A stretch of DNA of 64,000 nucleotides from Spirochaetota bacterium (GTDB taxonomy: Bacteria; Spirochaetota; UBA4802; JAFGDQ01). The notes beneath the pieces are model-generated. The model had not been told where the DNA came from, searched no databases, and saw only the letters and a list, made by a program, of their open reading frames with translations. The position numbers and the translations under genes were made by a program. Shown piece by piece: positions 45,788 to 52,369 of the stretch (its first letter is position 1; each line of letters opens with the position of its first letter). The stretch lies in NCBI GenBank assembly GCA_016932015.1, contig JAFGDQ010000086.1, forward strand, positions 1 through 64,000, in the 5' to 3' direction.

Positions 45788-47623
45788 TTAAAAAGCGTTT
45801 TCAGATATTTCTAATGCCGATTTATCCATGTTCCTGATTGCCTGTGCTTTTAAGGGGGCTAAAGTTACGGCGTTATTAATGAAATACTTTGCAGATGCGA
45901 GTTTACCGCTGTAAAAGGCTGCTTCAGAGTTTTCTTCTATTAAGCTGTCCAGCTTATTCATGCCGGTTCCTTTTGTTTTTGCGATTGTACCGAGTTTTTC
46001 CCATGCAATTACAGCCTGCCACATTAAAAGCCATCCGGTTACGACATCGCCGAAAATTTCCTGATACTGCACAGCATAAAGTGAAAGCAGTTTATTGTTT
46101 TTTTTCTGAATTTCCACTAGTGTTTTTGATATTTCAATAAGAGCATTATTCGCTTTATTCAGAATTTCTATGTACATTGAAAAATTTTCATGAGACTTGT
46201 TTTTTGAGCAGAATTCAGTAATTTCTTTTAAAAGACCGTTAAACAGGTCTTCGCTGTCGCGTCCGAGTTTACGGCCTGCAAGGTCCTGTGCCTGAATACC
46301 GTTTGTTCCTTCAAAGATGGAATGCACTTTTTCATCTCTCAGAAACTGCTCAACAGGGTAGTCCCTGGTGTATCCGTAACCTCCGTAAACCTGCATGGCT
46401 GTTTCCGTTACACGGAAACTCAAATCAGATCCGTATGCTTTGGCAACCGGGGTCAGAAATCCGAGGCGTTTCTCCCATACACTGCGTTCTTCATCTGTCT
46501 GCCCGATCCGCTCCATGTCTATGCAGTAGGATGTGTAGTAAATCAGAGCACGTACACCTTCTGTATATGCTTTCATCTGAAGTAGCATTCTGCGGATATC
46601 AGGATGCTTTATAATCGGGCACTGTCCGGGTACTCCCGGCTCCGAACCCTGCAGCCTTTCCCTTGAATATGCTAAAGCATGAAGATAAGCGGAACCTGCT
46701 ACTGATGCGCCGTGTCTTGCGGCAATAAGGCGTGATTCATTCATCATGGTGAAGAATATTGCCATTCCCATATTTTCTCTCCCGATCAGTTCGCCTGTGC
46801 AGTTGCCTTCCTCTCCGAAGCTGAGCTGGCATGTCGGCGAGCCCTTGAGGCCGAGTTTTTTTTCAACAGCAATTGTCTTTATATCGTTTGATTCGCCGAG
46901 GGTCCCGTCAGGATTGATTTTGTATTTCGGTACAAGAAAGAGGGAAAGTCCTTTGGTGCCCTGAGGAGCGCCTTTTATTCTTGCGAGTGCCAGCTGAATG
47001 ATGTTTTGCGCCATATCCATGTCGCCGCATGTAATAAAGACTTTGCTGCCTTTTATTGAGTATGTGCCGTCATCATTAAGTTCTGCGGTTGTCTTTGTTG
47101 CTCCGACGTCGCTGCCTGCGTCCGGCTCGGTGAGAGTCATTGTGGCTGTCCATTCGCCTGAGAGTATTTTGTCTACATATTTCTCTCTCTGCTTTTCGGT
47201 ACCGTGAGATGCGATCAATAAAGCACCCCCTCTTGACATAGCCACACTCATATGAAAAGCGAGATTTGCAGCTTCACAATATTCATTTGCAGCCATTCCG
47301 ATAATTGTGGGCATGCCCTGGCCGCCGTATTCCTGAGGTATATCAAGTCCGCGCCATCCGCCTTCACCCCATAACCGCCATAATCTGTGAAAGCATTCCG
47401 GGACTGTAACTTTTCCGTTTTCGAATTTTGCGCCCTGAGTATCTCCTTCTGCATTGGTCGGCATAAATTCATTCTCAGCGAGTTTTTTAGACTCGCTCAG
47501 TACCATTTCATATGTATCCCTGTCGAATTCTGAGTATATTTCTGATTCTGAAAATTTATCTACTTCAAGCTGCTCAAACAGAATAAATTTTTGATCTCTG
47601 TCATCAACTAATAAGTTTGCCAT
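45788..47623 (-). CDS. Acyl-CoA dehydrogenase, large (about 600-aa) type
   Basis: The FAD enzyme oxidises acyl-CoA to 2-enoyl-CoA. The 611-aa protein has the acyl-CoA dehydrogenase core: YGGQGMPTIIG, TMTLTEPDAGSDVGA near residue 160, QVYGGYGYTRDYPVEQ, and the catalytic-Glu segment SIFEGTNGIQ near residue 430. A C-terminal extension of about 130 residues is typical of the long subfamily. Substrate length is not deducible. The gene lies apart from hbd-ech-thiolase but in the same leftward island. GGAGAAAAT precedes the ATG. Confidence 0.94.
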   Translation of the reverse strand: MANLLVDDRDQKFILFEQLEVDKFSESEIYSEFDRDTYEMVLSESKKLAENEFMPTNAEGDTQGAKFENGKVTVPECFHRLWRLWGEGGWRGLDIPQEYGGQGMPTIIGMAANEYCEAANLAFHMSVAMSRGGALLIASHGTEKQREKYVDKILSGEWTATMTLTEPDAGSDVGATKTTAELNDDGTYSIKGSKVFITCGDMDMAQNIIQLALARIKGAPQGTKGLSLFLVPKYKINPDGTLGESNDIKTIAVEKKLGLKGSPTCQLSFGEEGNCTGELIGRENMGMAIFFTMMNESRLIAARHGASVAGSAYLHALAYSRERLQGSEPGVPGQCPIIKHPDIRRMLLQMKAYTEGVRALIYYTSYCIDMERIGQTDEERSVWEKRLGFLTPVAKAYGSDLSFRVTETAMQVYGGYGYTRDYPVEQFLRDEKVHSIFEGTNGIQAQDLAGRKLGRDSEDLFNGLLKEITEFCSKNKSHENFSMYIEILNKANNALIEISKTLVEIQKKNNKLLSLYAVQYQEIFGDVVTGWLLMWQAVIAWEKLGTIAKTKGTGMNKLDSLIEENSEAAFYSGKLASAKYFINNAVTLAPLKAQAIRNMDKSALEISENAF

Positions 47624-48020
47624 TATTTTCTCCTTAATGCCGGGATATCATATGCAACAGATGCAATGAATTATCATGTTTTTTAATTTTGTTTTAAATC
47701 TACAAACCTCTTCAATTCCGAATAATTATTATCATCTATAAAAAATTACTTACAGTTATATTATGTCAAACATTTTTAAATTGCAAAAATTTTTAAAAGC
47801 ATTATTCTTCTATAGCATAAATTATTATAAATACTTTTAATCTTAATAATTGCGGGAACTGCTGCCGGATATTACTTTTTTTATATTTGAGCTGTATATT
47901 ATTAATAAGCGGAATAACCGGATATATCCTATCAGGATTGCATTTATTTCGTTATGTTTTTAATAAATGATATAAAAATTGAATTGATTAAATTTCAGGC
48001 ATCAACATAAATCAGATATT
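47624..48020. other. Divergent AT-rich region between acyl-CoA dehydrogenase and xseA
   Basis: This 397-bp gap separates the acyl-CoA dehydrogenase and xseA genes and must hold both promoters. I find no full copy of the island operator here; TTATATTATGTCAAACAT near 47753 matches only one half-site. A short ATCCT-N3-AGGAT inverted repeat near 47927 is not convincing. Nothing else is seen. Confidence 0.35.
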
Positions 48021-49313
48021 ATGATTGATAGTATTTTTTCTGTTTCGGAAATAACAAAACTGATAAAACTCACTCTTGAGCAGAGCCCTGACCTCAACAG
48101 CGTATGGGTAAAAGGTGAAATTTCGAATTTAACCTATCATTCTTCCGGACATATATATCTCTCCCTTAAAGACAACAATTCTCTGATTTCAGCTGCCTTT
48201 TTTAAATATGCGAATAAAAAGCTAAATTTCAGACTGGAAGAAGGTATGAATGTTATTGCCTTCGGGGGTGTCAATGTATTTGAGAAAAGGGGAACTTATC
48301 AGTTTATTATTGCCGATATCCGTCTTGAGGGTATCGGGGAATTACTCAAGAAGATTGAACAGCTTAAGAATAAACTGCTTGAGCAGGGTATTTTTGATCC
48401 GTCCCGTAAGAGGAAAATTCCATATCTGCCGAGACGAATCGGTATTGTAACTTCTCCCACAGGAGCTGCAATAAGGGATATCATAAAAGTCGCTATGAGG
48501 CGGTATCCTAATATTGAAATTGTAATCGCACCCGCGATAGTACAGGGAAGCGAAGCTCCGCAGTCAATTGTTCGCGGAATAGAGGAACTGAATGACCCTG
48601 CTCATGAAATTGATGTTATAATTGCAGGGCGGGGAGGGGGATCGTTTGAGGATCTGATGGCATTTAATGAAGAAGAAGTGGTTATGGCTTTTTATAATTC
48701 GCGTGTGCCTATAATCTCCGCTGTCGGGCATCAGGTTGATCATCCTCTGAGTGATGATTCCGCGGATTATGCCGCTCCAACTCCATCAGCAGCAGCGGAA
48801 ATTGCTGTACCCATGAAAGAGGAACTTGCTGATTATATTGACAGATTATTTCTGCAGATAAGCTACGGCCCTGAATATCTGCTGAGAGAATATAAATCCA
48901 AACTTAAAGGAATTGATGAACTTCGTATGTTTCGTAATCCCATGGAAATTATTCATAATAAAGAATTAATACTTGCGGATTTTGAATATAAAATAGCAGT
49001 TTCAATGAAAGAAATTATAAATCAATTCAGAAACAGGCTGTTATTTTTACCTGATATTACTGCATTATTCAGAAATATTCTGAAAGATAAGCTGCATAGA
49101 TTAAATCTTGCTTTTAACAGCGTGGTTAATCTTTCTCCGGTTACCATACTTAATAAAGGCTATTCAATATCTCTGGATGAAAACGGGAATGCAATAAAGA
49201 GTATTGACTCAGTAAATAAAGGTGATATTGTAAATGTAATTATCTCTGACGGTATGTTCTATACTACCGTGAACAATACCAAGAAAGGGGCAGGCCTTGG
49301 AAGCGAAAAATAA
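48021..49313 (+). CDS. xseA: Exodeoxyribonuclease VII large subunit
   Basis: XseA with XseB degrades single-stranded DNA. The 430-aa protein has an N-terminal OB fold (SVSEITKLIKLTLEQ, VWVKGEISNLTYHSSGHIYLSLKD), the central catalytic domain (IGIVTSPTGAAIRDI, IIAGRGGGSFEDLMAFNEE, ISAVGHQVDHPLSDDSADYAAPTPSAAAE) and a coiled region. Length is typical. It overlaps the xseB frame by 17 bp. Confidence 0.96.
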   Translation: MIDSIFSVSEITKLIKLTLEQSPDLNSVWVKGEISNLTYHSSGHIYLSLKDNNSLISAAFFKYANKKLNFRLEEGMNVIAFGGVNVFEKRGTYQFIIADIRLEGIGELLKKIEQLKNKLLEQGIFDPSRKRKIPYLPRRIGIVTSPTGAAIRDIIKVAMRRYPNIEIVIAPAIVQGSEAPQSIVRGIEELNDPAHEIDVIIAGRGGGSFEDLMAFNEEEVVMAFYNSRVPIISAVGHQVDHPLSDDSADYAAPTPSAAAEIAVPMKEELADYIDRLFLQISYGPEYLLREYKSKLKGIDELRMFRNPMEIIHNKELILADFEYKIAVSMKEIINQFRNRLLFLPDITALFRNILKDKLHRLNLAFNSVVNLSPVTILNKGYSISLDENGNAIKSIDSVNKGDIVNVIISDGMFYTTVNNTKKGAGLGSEK

Positions 49314-49605
49314 ACCGGTTAATAAACTGACATTTGAAGAAGCACTTGAAGAACTTGAAACAATAGCCCGCGACCTGGAGCAGGGCGATCTTAAACTTGA
49401 TGATTCTATTGCCAGCTTTGAAAGGGGAACTGAATTAAAAAAGCTCTGCAGAGAAAAACTTGAAGAAGCTGAAAGGAAAATCGAAATTCTGCAGAAAGGA
49501 AAAGGCCCGGGAAACGAAAAGAAAGTTAAAAAGAAAAAAGTCAAGGTTAAGGAAGAGACAGGAGAAATAGATGAAAAGGAAGATTTACAGGGTTCGCTTT
49601 TATGA
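49297..49605 (+). CDS. xseB: Exodeoxyribonuclease VII small subunit
   Basis: XseB is the small helical subunit of the ssDNA exonuclease. The 102-aa protein contains LTFEEALEELETIARDLEQGDLKLDDSIASFERG-type signature near residue 10-45, then an unusual Lys/Glu-rich tail of about 30 residues. The start is TTG 49297 with GGGG about 9 bases upstream, inside the end of xseA. It overlaps kdsD by 4 bp (ATGA), so the genes are translationally coupled. Confidence 0.93.
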   Translation: MEAKNKPVNKLTFEEALEELETIARDLEQGDLKLDDSIASFERGTELKKLCREKLEEAERKIEILQKGKGPGNEKKVKKKKVKVKEETGEIDEKEDLQGSLL

Positions 49606-50585
49606 AAAAAAACGGTAATAAAACGGCAAATTATATTAATATAGCTAAAGAGGTTTTAAAGGTTGAAATCCAGGCTCTTTCTGCTCTCTCGGACATGCTT
49701 GATCAGAATTTTAATAAAGCAATAGATTTGATTCTGAAATGCAGGGGAAGAGTGATTTTAACCGGAATGGGAAAATCAGGTCTTATCTGCAAAAAAATTG
49801 CCGCAACATTAACTTCAACCGGAACTCCGGCTGTATTTATGCATCCGTCTGATGCAATGCATGGTGATCTCGGATTAATAACAAAAAGTGACATTGTTAT
49901 TGCAGTTTCACATTCCGGAGAAACAAAGGAAGTTCTGCAGCTTATACCTCATCTTAAAATGATGAAAGTTAAAATGATCTCCATTACCTCCAAAAATGAA
50001 TCCATTCTTGCTCAAGAGTCGGATGTTCCGCTTCTGTATAAAGTTGACAGGGAAGGTTGTCCTTTGAATCTCGCTCCAATGGCAAGTACTACAACAATGC
50101 TTGCGTTAGGTGACGCAATTGCCTCTGCCTTAATGAAAGCCAAGAATATAAAGGAAGAGGATTTTTATCTGTATCATCCTCAGGGGAGGCTTGGGCAGAT
50201 ATTGTTAAGTGTATCTGATCTTATGACAACTGAAAACCTTCCGATTGTATCCAGAGACACGACAATGCATGAAGTAATTAAGATGATGGTAAGCACTAAT
50301 TTCGGAGCAGTGCTTTTATCCGGGAGTAAAGGGCATTTACGAGGCATAATAACTGACGGCGACATGAAGAGGCTTCTTGAAAAAGACGGGGATTTTCTTT
50401 CCCGGAAAGCATCTGATGTCGCAAAAAAAGATCCTGTCTGGATATACGAAGATATTCTCGCAAGGGAAGCTCTGATTAAGATGGAAGAAAAAAGAATAAC
50501 TCTGCTGCCGGTACTTGGGAGAGATAAGAAAATTGCGGGTGTTATTCATATTCATGATATTGTAAGACATAATTACGGGAAATAA
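49602..50585 (+). CDS. kdsD: D-arabinose 5-phosphate isomerase (KdsD/KpsF/GutQ family)
   Basis: The enzyme makes arabinose 5-phosphate for KDO, the LPS inner-core sugar. The 327-aa protein has an SIS domain (VILTGMGKSGLICKKIAATL, TSTGTPAVFMHPSDAMHGDLG, SHSGETKEVL) and two CBS domains in the C-terminal third (DLMTTENLPIV to the end). It is coupled to xseB by a 4-bp overlap and precedes a lipoprotein gene by 2 bp. Confidence 0.95.
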   Translation: MKKNGNKTANYINIAKEVLKVEIQALSALSDMLDQNFNKAIDLILKCRGRVILTGMGKSGLICKKIAATLTSTGTPAVFMHPSDAMHGDLGLITKSDIVIAVSHSGETKEVLQLIPHLKMMKVKMISITSKNESILAQESDVPLLYKVDREGCPLNLAPMASTTTMLALGDAIASALMKAKNIKEEDFYLYHPQGRLGQILLSVSDLMTTENLPIVSRDTTMHEVIKMMVSTNFGAVLLSGSKGHLRGIITDGDMKRLLEKDGDFLSRKASDVAKKDPVWIYEDILAREALIKMEEKRITLLPVLGRDKKIAGVIHIHDIVRHNYGK

Positions 50586-50587
50586 AA

Positions 50588-50965
50588 ATGAAAAAAACTG
50601 CATTATTATTTGTTTTTTTTGCTGTTTTGTATGGCTGCAGCAGCCACAAAACAGTAGAATTCTGTGAAGGAGCCTCTCCTGAAGGGGAAGGAATAAATTG
50701 CGGCAATAAGTTTTCAACAGGAGATATAACTGTTTTTATTAAACCGGAGTCAGGTTTTGGTATCACAAGTATTGATATTAATGTGTATAAAAAAGAAAAA
50801 TATAAAAGTATAAAAATAGGTACTAATTCTTTAAAGGTTGATCCTGAAGAGACTGCTGCAAAAACCAATATTTATTTTTATGATGAAGGAGAATTTAACC
50901 TGGAAATTATTGGTGATAATAAAAAAATAGCAGAGGGGGCAGTAAGTATTATTGATGTTTATTAA
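50588..50965 (+). CDS. Small lipoprotein of unknown function
   Basis: The 125-aa protein has a lipoprotein signal (KKTALLFVFFAVLYGC; lipobox LYGC with Cys at 17). The mature chain looks like a small beta-rich domain (GDITVFIKPESGFGITSIDINVY), perhaps Ig-like. It follows kdsD by 2 bp, so it is the fourth gene of the xseA operon. I recognise no family. Confidence 0.75.
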   Translation: MKKTALLFVFFAVLYGCSSHKTVEFCEGASPEGEGINCGNKFSTGDITVFIKPESGFGITSIDINVYKKEKYKSIKIGTNSLKVDPEETAAKTNIYFYDEGEFNLEIIGDNKKIAEGAVSIIDVY

Positions 50966-51128
50966 TTCCTCGCATATTATAAATTTAGTTATGTGAATCT
51001 TTCCGAAAAAGTAAATTTTTATTTTATAATCCGCTGTATCCGCATTTTATTACAAATTTTTCAGTATCAAATCAGTCATTAATTGAATAATTTTTCTATG
51101 CAGCATATAAAAAAATATTAAAGTTTCC

Positions 51129-51236
51129 TTGACACTCATCAAACATTATCTATATATATAGTTATATATATAATTTTTTTAGGAAAAATGCAAAAAAAGC
51201 TTGACTTTTTATATATATAAACTTACTTTATATATG
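51129..51236 (+). promoter_or_regulatory. Two promoter-like sequences ahead of the candidate structured RNA
   Basis: TTGACA at 51129-51134 is followed 16 bp later by TATATA (51151-51156). TTGACT at 51201-51206 is followed 17 bp later by TACTTT (51224-51229), within a TATA-rich tract. Both resemble sigma-70-type promoters reading rightward. The first has the better -35. The stretch between is AT-rich and gene-free. Confidence 0.45.
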
Positions 51237-51264
51237 TAAACGATGATTGAAAAAACAAATGTTT

Positions 51265-51525
51265 CAACACTACTTCTAAAAACTAAGTTTTAAGGTGAAG
51301 GGTGGTTTAGTTTTTATTGTCCGAGTTCAATTCCCTTTACCTTAAGGCTTAATTTTTAGAAGTAGAAAAGAGGTTAACAATCGGTTTTTTTAAAAAGGCT
51401 GAAAACAGCCGGATCGTTAGCAAACGGCATTATCAGAATGTAAATAACGTACCCTCATACCCCTATTTAACAACCCTTCGGTCCGGGCGGCAATCTTAGG
51501 CAATCTACGATCCCGGACCGAAGGC
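51265..51525 (+). ncRNA. Candidate structured RNA: two long stem-loops in a gene-free region
   Basis: The region lies in a 771-bp gap without ORFs of 60 codons. A 33-bp stem pairs 51270-51302 with 51333-51365 (one C-A mismatch, a few G-U pairs), with a 30-base loop. A second, perfect 13-bp stem pairs 51475-51487 (CCTTCGGTCCGGG) with 51512-51524; its 24-base loop holds a direct repeat GGCAATCT. A smaller GGCTG-AAAA-CAGCC hairpin sits between. Promoter-like sequences lie upstream. No known RNA (6S, tmRNA, RNase P, SRP) motif fits. Strand is assigned from the promoters and is uncertain. Confidence 0.4.
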
Positions 51526-51672
51526 TCCCATAAAATTCAAATCAGTTTAAAATCAGGATTAATTAAAATATTTATAAGTTATTTTACGGAACTATTATAC
51601 ATTTAAATTTTTAATTTATTAAACAGGATTGCTATTTTTAACCAGCATGGAAGGTATTTTTTAAGAGGGGTT

Positions 51673-51709
51673 GACTTGTAAAAAATTTTTTGAAGTTTTT
51701 TTACAAGTC
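51673..51709 (-). terminator. Inverted repeat after lspA
   Basis: A perfect 13-bp inverted repeat (GACTTGTAAAAAA / TTTTTTACAAGTC, 51673-51685 and 51697-51709) lies 28 bp beyond the lspA stop. Its A/T-rich stem base and flanking T-runs fit a bidirectional intrinsic terminator, shared perhaps with the upstream candidate RNA. Confidence 0.55.
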
Positions 51710-51736
51710 AGATTGCAGTTATAGTTTAGAAAGAGT

Positions 51737-52219
51737 TTATTTGTTTTCTTTTCTTTTGTTTTCTTCTTTCATGAATACAATAAAAAGAATAACAGCTCCC
51801 GCTACAACTAATGCGTCTGCAACATTGAATGCGGGCCAGCGGAAAACATTGTCATTTCCAATATAGAGAAAATCAACAACACCTTTTTTGCCTGTGACTC
51901 TGTCCAGAATGTTTCCGATTGCCCCCGCAGTTATAAAAGACATGGCAGTGCAGAAAGCATAGGATTTTCTTTTTTCATAAATAAAGAAAGCTACTATTAA
52001 ACAGAGTACAATTATTGATAAAACCAGGAAAAAGCTCTGGTATCCCTGGAAAATGCCGAAAAGGCCTCCGCGGTTATATAAAAGTGTAAGCTGAAAGAAA
52101 CTGCCGATTACATTTATGCGCTCATATTCCGCAATATTCTGAACTACAAGGTATTTCGTAATAACATCAAGAGTTAATGTTACAGCAGTAATGACTGCAC
52201 TATAGATATATTTTTTCAT
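51737..52219 (-). CDS. lspA: Lipoprotein signal peptidase II
   Basis: LspA cleaves prolipoproteins at the lipobox Cys, needed for the several lipoproteins in this window. The 160-aa membrane protein has four hydrophobic segments and the catalytic Asp pair: GNILDRVTG near residue 110 and FNVADALVV near residue 133. A Lys/Glu tail ends the protein. It is transcribed after ileS on the same strand, a common lspA neighbour, but with a 150-bp gap that contains GC-rich inverted repeats. Confidence 0.95.
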   Translation of the reverse strand: MKKYIYSAVITAVTLTLDVITKYLVVQNIAEYERINVIGSFFQLTLLYNRGGLFGIFQGYQSFFLVLSIIVLCLIVAFFIYEKRKSYAFCTAMSFITAGAIGNILDRVTGKKGVVDFLYIGNDNVFRWPAFNVADALVVAGAVILFIVFMKEENKRKENK

Positions 52220-52270
52220 ATTCCCTCGAGAATTTTGGTTTTTTTTGTATTTAACTGTTTATTCTTCTGA

Positions 52271-52350
52271 GAAACTGAATTTAAAAGGACATTTTTAATG
52301 CTTTTTTCAGTTTCTTCAGGATTTGTCCACGCCCTGTCGGGCGGGGTGGA
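52271..52350. repeat. Inverted repeats in the ileS-lspA spacer
   Basis: Two inverted repeats occupy the 150-bp spacer. One is 9 bp (GAAACTGAA at 52271-52279 with TTCAGTTTC at 52306-52314). The second is a compact GC-rich hairpin at 52326-52350 (TCCACGCCC-loop-GGGCGGGGTGGA). The GC-rich one looks like a dispersed palindromic repeat unit but I see no other copy in the window. Confidence 0.4.
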
Positions 52351-52369
52351 TTGCTAAATAGAAAGCAGA

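Noticed and set aside
47753-47771. Fourth copy of the island operator upstream of the acyl-CoA dehydrogenase
   Set aside because: Only one half-site matches (7/9); the other half does not.
51320-51345. GTCCGAGTTCAATTCCC looks like a tRNA T-arm
   Set aside because: No matching acceptor, D or anticodon arms; the bases belong to the long hairpin loop and stem.
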